Shown piece after piece: positions 1 to 11,267 of a stretch of DNA of 64,000 nt. Every line of letters begins with the position of its first letter. The first letter of the stretch is position 1. The stretch covers positions 5,785,074 to 5,849,073 of the forward strand of contig JBJCIZ010000239.1 in NCBI GenBank assembly GCA_051294375.1. The letters run 5' to 3'. Both the position numbers and the translations under genes were made by a program. The stretch comes from Paraspadella gotoi. Lineage: Eukaryota; Chaetognatha. Under the pieces are notes generated by a model. That model was given only the letters and a program-made list of their open reading frames with translations, did not search any database and was not told where the DNA came from.

Positions 1-33
1 CTTCCTCCTTCTCCTTCCTCTTTTTATTTTTTT

Positions 34-400
34 TTAATTAATTAAGGGCAAATATTCATGCTTGTCCATGGGCCTCATGTAGTCCTTTCCCAGCAACACC
101 TGCAACATCTCGACAATCTTCTCGTCCTCGCACGGCACGTGCACCAGGAAACCGTGGAGATCGGACGAGCAGACCCGGACGGTAAAGTCGTAGGACAGGA
201 CGCCTGTACTTTGCGAGACCGTGCCATGGGGTCGCCCCGAGGCCACGAGCCAAACGTCGGTGGACACGTTCGCGATTCTGTATCTGTAGAAAAATCCGTT
301 GTTCCCGTATTCGGGGAGATTCGGGTCTTTTTCTTCGACGCTGTAGTCTCTGGCTTTGACATCGGATCGTGAGGCCCCTAAGCGGATCATCTCTGGAAAA
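34..400 (-). CDS. terminal exon of an unrecognised protein gene
   Basis: An open frame of about 121 codons runs on the minus strand to a TAA at 34-36. A strong splice acceptor (pyrimidine stretch then CCCAG) lies directly upstream at 401-403, so this reads as a last exon entered one base before a complete codon. The frame is not low complexity: it has GFFYRYRIANVS, a Trp-containing VWLVASGRPHG segment and an acidic PCEDEKIVEML stretch, and it ends in KHEYLPLIN. No catalytic motif, signal peptide or membrane segment is visible and I do not recognise the family. Codon content (GC-rich third positions) matches the real exons elsewhere in the window and contrasts with the AT-rich flank. The upstream exons are not identifiable because a telomere-like repeat starts immediately beyond it. 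Confidence 0.55.
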
Positions 401-420
401 CTGGGTTGAGAAAGAAAATA

Positions 421-925
421 GGCCTTGTTTTGCCAAAGCACCCCCCGTTTCGTCTTAAATACGAAATTAAGCCAGTTTCAAGGTTTAAGGATTAAGGTAA
501 AAGTTAGGGTTAGAGATCAGGTCGGGGATTAGGTTAAGGATTAGGGTTGGGAGTTAGGGTCAAATAATAAGTTAGGTTTTGGGATTAAGGCTGGGGATTA
601 GGGTTAGGGATTGGGTTATTGATTAAGGCTGGGGATTAGGGTTAGGGATTGGGTTATGGATTAAGGCTGGGGATTGGATTATGGATTAAGGCTTGGATTA
701 GGTTTAGAGATTGGGTTATGGATTAAGGCTGGGTAGGGATTAGGTTATGGTAAAGGATGGGGATTAGGGTTAGAGATTGGGTTATGGATTAAGGCTGGGG
801 ATTAGGGATTAGGTTATGGATTAAGGCTGGGATTAGGGTTTGGATTGGGTTATGGATTAAGGCTGGGGATTAGGGTTAGGGATTGGGTTTTGGGTTCAAT
901 AAAACTTTCAGGTTAAACGTTAAAA
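421..925. repeat. telomere-like minisatellite with a conserved left edge
   Basis: Degenerate TTAGGG-type units dominate from about 495 to 895, mostly as a unit of about 35-40 bp that alternates GGGGATTAGGGTTAGGGATT with GGGTTATGGATTAAGGCT. The left edge (421-465, beginning GGCCTTGTTTTGCC) matches, in inverted orientation, the right edge of similar arrays at 27.3 kb and 22.4 kb, so it looks like the end of a repeated element rather than random sequence. It contains no gene. Confidence 0.8.
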
Positions 926-2195
926 TAAAAATCAAATAAAGAGATGATGTCACAGATGATGCTACAGTTAGACAAAGCTATCTCACTCACTCTTATATTC
1001 TCTCTCTCGCTCTCTCTATCTATCCTCCACTCCCCCTTGCACTCCTCTTACTCACGCTTCGACTCGACTGTATCCAAAAAAGTCCACATCGCTATCTTCG
1101 GGCAAAATGCTGCACTGACGCCACCAACCGAGCAGAGTCCCGCTGCGGAGGAAAGGACGAATACGAACCTTGGCAAACAATGATTAATTTTTTTTAAAAA
1201 GCGCTACATTTCAGTAGCTTAATACCTGAAATTATTTAAAACTGTAGTCGAGCATTGCCTAATTTGACTCCGCCTATAACTTATAGTATAAGCGTGATAC
1301 CTTCAGTCGTGACCCGGTGGCTTATTGAGTAAAGCCATCAGCCATATTGTTAATAATAATTTTTAAAAATACAATTGTTTATTTTTATAAAATATATATA
1401 TTTAAGCGATTAAATCATGTCTTTATTTATANNNNNNNNNNNNNNNNNNNNNNNNNNNNNNNNNNNNNNNNNNNNNNNNNNNNNNNNNNNNNNNNNNNNN
1501 NNNNNNNNNNNNNNNNNNNNNNNNNNNNNNNNNNNNNNNNNNNNNNNNNNNNNNNNNNNNNNNNNNNNNNNNNNNNNNNNNNNNNNNNNNNNNNNNNNNN
1601 NNNNNNNNNNNNNNNNNNNNNNNNNNNNNNNNNNNNNNNNNNNNNNNNNNNNNNNNNNNNNNNNNNNNNNNNNNNNNNNNNNNNNNNNNNNNNNNNNNNN
1701 NNNNNNNNNNNNNNNNNNNNNNNNNNNNNNNNNNNNNNNNNNNNNNNNNNNNNNNNNNNNNNNNNNNNNNNNNNNNNNNNNNNNNNNNNNNNNNNNNNNN
1801 NNNNNNNNNNNNNNNNNNNNNNNNNNNNNNNNNNNNNNNNNNNNNNNNNNNNNNNNNNNNNNNNNNNNNNNNNNNNNNNNNNNNNNNNNNNNNNNNNNNN
1901 NNNNNNNNNNNNNNNNNNNNNNNNNNNNNNNNNNNNNNNNNNNNNNNNNNNNNNNNNNNNNNNNNNNNNNNNNNNNNNNNNNNNNNNNNNNNNNNNNAAA
2001 GTAGGCTCGATTCCTTATGCTTTTAAGATTTTTTCATTCATAGCATAGCCTTGTCACCATAATGCGGTTCAGTCGATAATAACAAAAACAACAACAACAA
2101 CAATTTAAACAACTTTGTTTCAACAAAATTGGTACAACGAATATAAAAATTATCCATTCGTTTAATAAATAAGCTTATGTGGACTTTAGTGGATT
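926..2195. other. intergenic stretch with a sequence gap
   Basis: Bases 1432-1997 are N. The rest is CT-rich (1000-1030) and AT-rich. A short plus-strand frame at 944-1183 is mostly Ser/Leu from the CT repeat and is not supported as a gene. Bases 2105-2180 share an AT-rich motif (AAATTGGTACAAC followed by AATATAAAAATTATCCAT) with 59165-59212, so they belong to a dispersed repeat. Confidence 0.6.
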
Positions 2196-2205
2196 TTAGT
2201 GGATT

Positions 2206-2808
2206 TTAGTGGTTTTTAGTCCACCATAACCTTCTCTTCCTCGTCGAAAGTAAAGACGAAAGAGAATCCTCTTCCACAGATAAAACGGAACTTCTTTCGA
2301 CTTCAAAATTCCCCCCAGCGTATGCCTCGGCTGCGTCGCCATGACGACGAGGACGTTGACGACGACGCCGTCGTCCCGGCCCGCTCGACGCGTACTTCGG
2401 AACCGCAGGGCGCCGCGATCCCCGCCGCCGTCGACGCGCAGACGTCGAGCAGCGAGCCAGGCCGCGGCGGGCGTCCAAAGCGTCGGCGTCCTCGCCAAAG
2501 ACTCCGAAATGTTGGACGATGACGTAAGGATCGAGAAATCGCGCCGCCCAATCGGTGGACGACGCCGTGGCGATGTCGCCGACGTCGATGAGAAAGAGAC
2601 GAACGCCGGCGTCGCGAAGGTGAGATAAGAGCGAGACGAGGACGCTGGAATTCGCTGCTGCTGCGGCGGCGGCGTCATTCTTGACCGAAGGTGGCGAAGT
2701 CACGAAGACGACTACGACGACGACGACGACGACGACGAAGAATGAATTGACGAGAGGATTTTTTAAACTTTTGCTTAAAATCCGCATCTTAATTGTTATG
2801 TATCGCAT
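2206..2808 (-). CDS. possible exon of an unknown protein, weak
   Basis: A GC-rich stretch on the minus strand is open in more than one frame. The frame with the most protein-like content reads SSVLVSLLSHLRDAGVRLFL, then IDVGDIATASSTDWAARFLD, then YVIVQHFGVFGEDADALDAR, and then turns Arg-rich. The alternating hydrophobic strands and the LFLIDVG core recall a von Willebrand A or Rossmann-like segment, but that is only an impression. The upstream part is a poly-Val read-through of a (GAC)n repeat at 2695-2745 and should not be counted. A coding exon of about 40-60 codons between roughly 2480 and 2660 is the most I would claim; a frameshift may separate it from the GC-rich sequence that follows. 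Confidence 0.3.
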   Translation of the reverse strand: MRYITIKMRILSKSLKNPLVNSFFVVVVVVVVVVFVTSPPSVKNDAAAAAAANSSVLVSLLSHLRDAGVRLFLIDVGDIATASSTDWAARFLDPYVIVQHFGVFGEDADALDARRGLARCSTSARRRRRGSRRPAVPKYASSGPGRRRRRQRPRRHGDAAEAYAGGNFEVERSSVLSVEEDSLSSLLSTRKRRLWWTKNH

Positions 2809-4079
2809 TCAAAATGACAAAAAGACTCTTTTTTGCAGATATTTTATTGACATTTGTTTTTCCGAAAAAGCAAAATTTCGTCTTCAAATCCTAATTTAAA
2901 TTAATTTTTAGGTTTATAAATAGTTGAATATCATTATTTAAATAAATATATAGTCAAATAATAATTGTGGAATACATAAATAGTTAAATAACTATATTAA
3001 TAATTGAATATATTAGGATTTCCATTAATATAACGGATTTAGGAACAGAAATTGGGCCCTTTTGGGAAAAAAAAGCCTAAATGCTCAAACTATTATTTAC
3101 ATTCTGATGACTCTGTTGTCGGGCATTGCATAAGTTCACCCCACTCATTTAGATCGATCCCCAATGGTACCTACCCTGCGGGAAGCGTGAGGACGGTCTT
3201 AAACCGCCTTGGGGGCTTGGAAAATCCTCAAGCCTGGTTCCAAGCCCAGGACCCCTTCTATGGCTGCTAGAGGGGGTTAAAGAAGTTGCGGATAGCACTC
3301 TTCAGCCCCACTTAGCGCCTTATCCACATTCCACAGCCCTACCACCACAAACACAGACTGCCCAGTCAAGCGAATTGTGATGGTTACGATCCTCCGCATA
3401 TAAGCTGCCGGTGATGACACATTATATCCTTACTTTCTTTAAACTACTGACTCTTATTAAGCCGATCGATGCTGTATCAAGGTGAGGCAAGCGAAAATAA
3501 TTACAATAATGATACAGAAAGAGGATGTATATAATTTTCGCCAATGCTCACAATAAACACGGTTGAATTAAAATCTTAATGACCAATAAAATATAATAAA
3601 ATATAATAAAATAAAATAAAATATAAATCTCCAGTTTTCAACCTGACGCAAGGTTTTATCGATGCGTTGTTCTTTTGTTATTTTATGAAAATGTCTCCGA
3701 GTCTTAAAGGCCCCTTTGTTAGATCATGAAAATGGGTTAGGTAAAAAAGTTTGATTTTGGGAACCGACTCGATTCGAACTTCATGCGTTTCTGAGAAAAC
3801 TTTCAACGGACCAAAACTTCTTAAAATGACTTCATACTTTTTAAATTGAAAATAGAAGTGTAATAAATTGCAAATTTTGTATTAGTCAATTACCCATGAA
3901 TATGAAATTTGCAACAAAAAATGTTTTGACTTAATTATGAATACTTATAAGGGATTGGTTTGTTTCTCTCTCCATTAAAATTTTAATTTGGTCGGCTGGA
4001 AATGCTTTTGTCCTTAGTTTTTGTGTCTTTTGTTGGCAGGTAAAAATCCTAGAAATCATGAGAGAGAGAAAGAAAGAGA

Positions 4080-4126
<47 letters not shown>

Positions 4127-4865
4127 TTATAGTCTGGCTTTAAATATCTTTCAGATTGCCTATTATAAGGGAATATAGTATTAAAAATAGTTTTATACTG
4201 AGAGAAAGAAAGAAAGATAGAAAGAAAGAGACAGAGTATCTGGATATCTCTCAGACTTCCTATCAAAATAAAAGACAAAGAAGAAAGTCAGAGAGTGAGT
4301 GAGAAAGAGGCTATCTATCTTTTTCACCCTCTCTCTCTGTCTCTGTCTTTCTATTTTCTCTACCACTCATATAGGCAATCTAAAAACTGGAATTTCCCTT
4401 TCCCCGTCTCTTCTTTATCATGGTTTTTTGCACTTGAGTAAAGGGTTTTTATACGCACCTCGAGAAACAGTTATTGAGACAAAAAAAAATAGTAAAAGAT
4501 AAAAAAAGGAAAAAAGAGATTAGGTTAGAATTATAAAGAAACTTTTCGTATAGATGATAAAAAAAAGGAAAAAAAATAAAAAAAACTTTTATGCTATATT
4601 ATTGACTCTCTTCAACCGTAGTGATCAAAGAGGACGGCTGTCTGTTAAAAAAAGCTCGGGCTGCCACTCGCGGCGCAGCTCCTAAATGAGGAGGAGAAAG
4701 GAGGAGGAAGAAGAGGAGGACAGGGCGAAGGAAGGAAAGTAGGAAGAGGAAGAGGAGAAGGTTTGCGTGTCAGAGACGACCGCGAAAAGAAGAGAGAAAG
4801 AAGGAATGAGAGAAGAAGAAAAAGATTCCTCGTTCTTACGCAAACATTTTCTCTCTCTTTCTTTA

Positions 4866-4924
<59 letters not shown>

Positions 4925-5051
4925 CCTCTCATATATTTCTCCATTCTGCATTTTGATTTTTCAGTCTATCATTGGATATCTCGAGGTTTCACTTTTCGTA
5001 AAACGATGACAACGAAACCGAAATTTTTTCATGAAATTTCTGCATTGTTAT

Positions 5052-5109
<58 letters not shown>

Positions 5110-5640
5110 CGTCATCATTGAGGCTTCGATCTGAATATCATCGTCCATCTGTCCGAATTTTTCGACTCGAATCCGGTTCATCTATTGTTTACTCTTCTCT
5201 TCGATTTTACTGGAGCCGCTGCTGGAGCTTCGCTGGAGCCGCTGCTGGAGCTTCGTTGTAGCATTCGGACAAAATTAATCTTGAAGTAATTGAAACGAAA
5301 TTGTTTTCAACACGATCTTTATTTTAAGTTTCGGAAAAATATATTTTTTTTTCGTAGTAAATGATATATATGTTTCGAACCAAACGATTATTTCCTCCGC
5401 GAAAGTTGATACATACATACTAGATACCGAAACATATTCTGTTTGATTTGTATGAATTAAAGTCACAAATCATTTCACTTTCTACCGACAGTGTCTTAAA
5501 ATTTTATTTTAAAAACCCAACCGACTAGCGGCCTTTGGAAAAAGAAACAGTTACAAAAAACAAAGCAAAACAAACCCGAAACGAAAACAAAATCAAACCG
5601 AGAAAAAAAAAACAGGTCTTTCTCGGAAAACAACCGGACC
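2809..5640. other. repeat-rich intergenic region
   Basis: The region is AT-rich DNA with long GA/CT dinucleotide tracts at about 4076-4123, 4862-4925 and 5051-5105. A 72-codon frame at 3052-3270 is GC-rich and may come from a dispersed element, but it has no recognisable motif. Ser/Leu and Arg/Glu frames across the dinucleotide tracts are artefacts of the repeats. Confidence 0.6.
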
Positions 5641-5716
5641 TTCTCCTTCACCTTGCGACGCGGCTCCAGTCGCTCGTCCGCCTTCTCTCACTCTTTTAAT
5701 GTCCGGCCGCTGAATA

Positions 5717-5812
5717 GGGTTCGATCCTTTCGAACCCTCGGCCACGCCCTTCGTCGACCCTGGACCAATACCAAATACAGTATCAGCTGCCGCAGGAGTC
5801 CCAACTCATGGG
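5717..5812 (+). CDS. possible internal exon of an unknown protein
   Basis: A GC-rich island of about 100 bases ends in a consensus splice donor (CTCATG followed by GTGAGTC at 5813). In the best frame it reads SNPRPRPSSTLDQYQIQYQL followed by PQESQLM, a plausible polar segment; the other frames hold stops or are less protein-like. A TAG acceptor-like site precedes it near 5716. No neighbouring exon could be linked, so strand and frame are provisional. Confidence 0.3.
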
Positions 5813-6556
5813 TGAGTCAGTATTTGCGCGGCATTTCGGATGATGATGCGTTGATTTTTGATTTGATTTTTATTTGGTATGCACAATTTGTGAAGGTTTA
5901 ATACTAAAACAGTAAAATTGTCGATGAGCTGTAAAAACATGTCTTATCAATGTTTGTCGGGCAAATTCTGTTAATTCATTATAAAGCTAACAGTTTGGTC
6001 AGGAAAAGAATCTTTGTATGAATTTTAAAGTTTTTAAAATTTTAAAGAATTTCGTTTATTTGAAAAAAGTTTAGTTAAATCTCATTTAAATTTTTTTTTA
6101 TTATAATTTTTATTTTCACTTTCTAACTTTCACTTTTTTAATCTAACTTCTCGAAGGCTGAATCGCAAATTTTGACCTCATATAACAATTGTACGTCACA
6201 AAATATTTTGTTGTTAAGCATATCTAATTCCCTATGATCCCGTCTTTACTGTAGACTTCATTCTGGCCAGCAAGTTCTCGATCCGGGCTTCGCTTCTGAA
6301 TTTTGCTTTCAACTTTCTCTTCTCAATATTTTCTCCTTTTTAGTCGGATCTGCTTTCAGAAGATTCCGACTCTATAGTCAACTTTGTTGGTCTGTCGGTC
6401 CCCCCTAAAAAAAACATTGTCGGTAAATAGCTTATATCATGCCAGAACATCAAATTATCACAAATTTTATAAAAAAAATGATGTCCGTCCGTCCGTCTTT
6501 CTGTCTGTCTGTAGGTCCGTCTCACCTTTTCATTAAACTCCAATTACTCGTGATTG

Positions 6557-7205
6557 GATGGATGGATTGGAAATTTTGTGTGTCGGTAGGAAAGTGTGTG
6601 ATTGAGCTGGATATAAAGTTTCGATGGAATAGTGCGAGTGGAAATGAATTTAAATGGAAAAAAACAAAAGTCATATTTACTCGTAATTTTTATATTGATA
6701 AAAAATTGGATAGATAAATTGAAATAAAATTTTGTGAGTGGGTAGGAAAGTATTTGATTAAGCTGGATATAATTTTTTGATGGAATCGTAGAAGTGGAAA
6801 ATAGTTAAAATTAGAAAACCAAAAGACACATTTATTTGAATTTTTAAAAGTTTCCCCTTCTTTATCTCTCTCTGATTGATTGAAGGATTTAATGGATGGA
6901 TTGGAATGAAATTTTGCGTGTGGGTAGGAAAGTGTGTGAGTGAGCAGGATGTAATTTTTAGATGGATTTGTGCGAGTGTAAATGAGTTTAAATGGAATAA
7001 ATAAAAGTCCCATTTTTTTACGTTTTTTTGCTTATATTTTCTCATAATTATTTATTTATTTATTTATTAAAAATAGGATAAATATAATTGAAATGAAATT
7101 TTGTGTGTGGGTAAGAAAGTATGTGATTAAGCTGGATATACATTTTTGATGGAATCGTAGGAGTGGAAAAGAATTTAAATTAAAAAACCAAAAAACATTT
7201 ATTTG
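6557..7205. repeat. four-copy satellite-like tandem repeat, unit about 175 bp
   Basis: Four diverged copies begin near 6557, 6722, 6898 and 7088. Each carries AAATTTTGTG, then GGGTAGGAAAGT, then GTGATTGAGCTGGATATAA, then GATGGAATCGTGCGAGTGGA, and ends in AATTTAAATGGA plus AAAAGTC. Copy spacing is about 165-190 bp. Minus-strand frames across it are by-products of the repeat. Confidence 0.8.
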
Positions 7206-7979
7206 AATTTCTCTCTCTATATATCTGTCTTATTGATTGATTGAATGTTAAATTGGTTAAATGATTGATTGATTTTTTTTTAATTGATCTATTTAGAAGT
7301 ATGTTATGATTTATGTTCTAGTTATGATTTGTTATGTTTCTCTCTCTCTCTATTTATTTATGAATTTTCTTGTCACATTCATCGGACATCCCATCTGGTT
7401 AGCCTTTTTACCTCTTACCGTAGGCAGATTCGACATTGTTTGCCCAAACTTGTTTTCTTCTTAATTCCACTTTGACGTCCGAGATTACGGCCTTTGTCTT
7501 GCGTCCGTCAGCGTTGTTTCGCCGTTAACGCGGCGTCTTCCGGCGCTGCTGAGGCAGAAACCGGTGGCGCTGGTCAGCCCCGTTATGAGCTCTAACATGG
7601 TTGCATGAAATCTGAATAAATATTGAACTTAAACGCTAAATTTGTTCATGAATTTAATACATAAATCTTTTCATCCTCTTTTTATTTTTATCATTTCTCA
7701 CCGTGATCTAGTGCAGACTATTTTTATTAAAAATCATTGTGAATTCAAATATGAACAGACAATTATTTAGCCTTTTCATTGCTTTAAATTCATATCTGCT
7801 GTTTATGCGCGGTGAAGGTAGTCAAATATAATGTTTTTAAGTTTAAAAAAAAAATTCTCAATTTGTTATTCAATCATTGAAGAGTACCTCTATTTTACAC
7901 CATTAATAATCAACGAAATTTAATACCATTACAAATCAACGGAAGGATTGCCTTTATTGGGTCACTTCAACACCAATCA
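7206..7979. other. gap between the satellite and the NACHT gene
   Basis: This is mostly AT-rich. A GC-rich patch at 7470-7600 can be read on the plus strand as a short polar tail (AASSGAAEAETGGAGQPRYE, then L and a stop), but no splice partner is evident and I leave it uncalled. The downstream end is the likely 3' untranslated region of the minus-strand NACHT gene. Confidence 0.45.
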
Positions 7980-9747
7980 TTAGAATTTAGTCGACACGAC
8001 AACGAAAGGAATGTCGCAATGCGATCGATCGATCGATTCCCGAGTTCCATTCAAATCAGTCGATTCCGTGTTAACGCTGCTCCTCGATCTTTCGCGACTA
8101 AAATCCGACTGAATCGATTCGTAAACGTCGCTCGCTAAGGAACACTCGCTGGCTCGCGTCTCAGAGCTAAAATTTCTCACTCTCACCCGGTTCCCGTCGT
8201 CCGGCCGGACCAATATCCGGCTCGCTCTCATTTCTTCCGGCGTGATGGCCAGCCGGACGCCGGGATTGCCGAGGGCGCCGGTGCCGCCCGGACTTTCCCG
8301 ACGAAACTCTACGCCCGTATCGGATCGAAAAGTCAAAAAGTATCCGAGGAAAAATTCGCACAGAACTTCGGGACACTCGTAGGACATTCTCGTCCCCATC
8401 AGCGATTTTTCCGTCTCGACCTCGAAAATCGCGTCGAGAACTTCTCTCAAATCGTTCGCCCTCAAATCTTGAAAAGCCAAGAAATCGGCGCAGAGTCGCT
8501 GAAAGTCTTTCGCTTCAAATACCCAACCCGCCCTTTGCGAATCGTTCGCATCTCTGCTCCATCGACAATGCAATGCGTATCCAATGGCCGAGAAGATGAT
8601 AACCTTCTCCTGCAGAATCGATCGCAGGTCTTCGGCTTCTTCCGCGTTTCTTCTTCCCGATATTTTGACCGTCAGATGCTTGAGCAAAAATGCCAAATAG
8701 AAAGCGAGATAGTCGGTAGCGTTGCGAATTTCGCCCGTCCGGAACGCGTTGAGCATTCTAAAAATAGCAGCCTTACAAGGATTGCTGCAGAGCGAAGCAA
8801 CGACGTAACCTCGCCATCCTTCCTCGGGAGGACTGGGTAAAAAGTCCCTCCATTTTTGTCCAATCTGTTCAGGGTCGACATTCGCGATTTTCCACTTGTC
8901 AACCCTCATGCCGCCGCCGAAAACCGCCTGAAAATGATGCTGTCGACCTAAAAGCACCACCGTACTCGCGGCGTAAAGGGCATTGGGTTTCAGGAAGTTC
9001 AGCATCGAACCCCTGACGAAATCTTCGGCCTTGCTGCAACCATCGATGAGCCAAGCAACGCGTTTCTGCTTGCTTTGCAGATATTGACAAAACTTTTCCT
9101 TTTCCTCTTTAGTCATTCCTTCTTCCAGGAAAAGAAAATGTCTTTTGATTTCCTCGAAGATGAATTTTTTCGGACTCATTATTTCAGTCGGCGACTTTAT
9201 CCGCGAAACGTCAATGTAAATCATCAAATCGAATTTCTTCAACGCTCTCGCCGCGCCCGATGCCCATTCGCGGCAAATGTGTTGACAGAGGGTCGTTTTT
9301 CCAGCTCCTCTGCTCGTGGAATAAACGATATGTTTGTTGGCTCCGTTGGTGTCAAAGAGTTCAACGTATTCGTGCAAGGATTCCTCGCAATTCGGGCCGC
9401 CGTCCTTGATCAACTTCAATTCCACGTAGTCGTCGTCGAATCTCGTCTCCAGTTGATACAAGTCGTTGAAGGAAGGCTGCAACACTTCAAAATTCTGCAG
9501 ATAGTGATTTCTGAATTTGTCCGTGGTCGAGATCCAAAGCGTTTGGCCGGCGTCGATGGCCGCGCAATGGTCCATGTGCTCTGACACGTAATTGCAGAAT
9601 CGCTGACAATTGGCGAAGACTTGGCTGTACCTCTTGCTGGCGCCGCGCGTCTCGATGAAGGAAGCGAAGAACTGTCTTAAATCCACGGATCGATCCGCGT
9701 AATACTTGGTGCTGGCCTTGTCTAAATTGGGCCGCGTCCGCCCGGAC
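7980..9747 (-). CDS. NACHT gene exon D (NCQRF motif, NACHT NTPase, tail)
   Basis: The last exon is 589 codons, entered at acceptor CCCACAG. It carries FANCQRF near 9620, the P-loop near 9290-9325 and the Walker B-like VAWLIDG near 9035-9055. Downstream are a conserved-looking helical region (SYECPEVLCEFFLGYFLTF near 8330-8390) and a polar tail to the stop at 7980. The first Gly of a canonical GxxxxGK[ST] is replaced by Thr. The Asp/Glu cluster usual after the NACHT Walker B Asp is here DGCSKAED. The long uninterrupted frame with GC-rich codons shows this sequence is not error-rich. Confidence 0.85.
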
Positions 9748-11145
9748 CTGTGGGTTTGTAAAAAAGGCACAAAAAGATCAAAATATTATTTACAAAAAGA
9801 CCTTTAAAGTTTTGGGTCTTTGCAAAAAAAAAACCCAGCTTTGTTCATATAACAAAGTAGGTTAAATGTAATAAAAGAAATAATTTTTTTTTAAAAATAC
9901 ATCAAAGATAATAAAGTTATTCAAATATCAAATTTAAAATTTACCGACAAAAAAATATGTGCCTTTTGAAAATGACTTTAAAAAGACCCCCCCCCAAAAA
10001 AAACCCAGGTCTTTTCCAATGGGTCTTTAAAAGTGACAAGCCCTGACCTGTCTCTCATCGCGCGATTCTTATCCGACGAAACTTGAGCCCAGACTCCCTT
10101 CCGATTTTTCTCCAGAGCGAGGAACCGATGATCTTCGTCTTTGACGCAGCCGAGACACGCCACCTCGTGGCGGAGTCTTCCCACCCGGGGAAAGCACTTA
10201 ATGCCCCTACGGTTGAGGGATGTCCAATAGCTCGTGACTTCGAAGATTCGGAGATCCGACAGGCCGTTTTGGGGGCCGACGATGCGATCCTATAAATCAT
10301 GCAAACGCAACTGTTCTCAAAACAATGTCAGGAAAAAATAAAAATGAATTAACATATGACTTAAGGATTCGCGAATCACTGGAGATACGCCGGCACGGCA
10401 TAGGGCCAGGCGAAGGCCTCAATGAAGACTGGGGGGCCTTTGTGAGAACGGACGCCTGGAATCAGGTCTTTCATGACATGGACAAATAATGCGGGGACGG
10501 GGGTCAACCCATTTTTGGGTCTTTGGTCTTTGAACAGTTTTAGTCTGTTTTGATTTTTGACCTCTCTCTTTCTCTCTCTCTTTAAGAAAAGATTAATTTT
10601 GAGACGGCCCCTTAAACCTTCCATTCGTCGATGTCGTCGCATTCGTTCCATTCGTCTTCAGCGTCGCGATCCCGGAAATGATAGAAGGCGTTCGATGCCT
10701 TTGGCGCCGCTGGGCGTGGCGCTGATCGAAGGGATTTCCGGTTGGGAGATGTGCTAGCGAATGAGAAAAGAAAATAAAAAATATTAAAATAAAAAATAAT
10801 TCGAGTGAAAAGGAATGGTTTTGCTTTTTTTTCATAAATTCATTTATAATTATAATAATATATTTGCGGCATCGTCTTCCACAGTATCGAACGTTTTAAA
10901 AGTAAAATAATCACAACCCTCTTCCATTATTAGATGAAATGGTCAAAAAATTTTTTTGATTTAAGAAAACATATCAACATTTTCTCTCATCATGATGATA
11001 ATGAACTAATGATAAAATTTAAATTATATAAAAATATTTATTTTTTTTTCTTCAAAATATTATCTAAAACATGCATAACAAAACAACATTGCAACTTTTG
11101 AAAATTATTTCTTATAAAAAAGATTTAAAGACTTTGCTTAGTCCG

Positions 11146-11180
<35 letters not shown>

Positions 11181-11228
11181 ACTCTAGCCCTCTAAGTCGT
11201 CGCTGAAATCCAAAAACGTTCCCCCAAT

Positions 11229-11267
<39 letters not shown>

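Noticed and set aside
495-895. True chromosome end (telomere)
   Set aside because: The units are degenerate, mixed with ATTAAGGCTGGGG, and bordered on both sides by ordinary sequence; similar arrays are internal elsewhere in the window.
10376-10505. Minus-strand frame LTPVPALFVHVMKDL... as another NACHT exon
   Set aside because: It is antisense to the better supported retroelement-tail frame and has no suitable splice sites; exons B and C join in phase without it.
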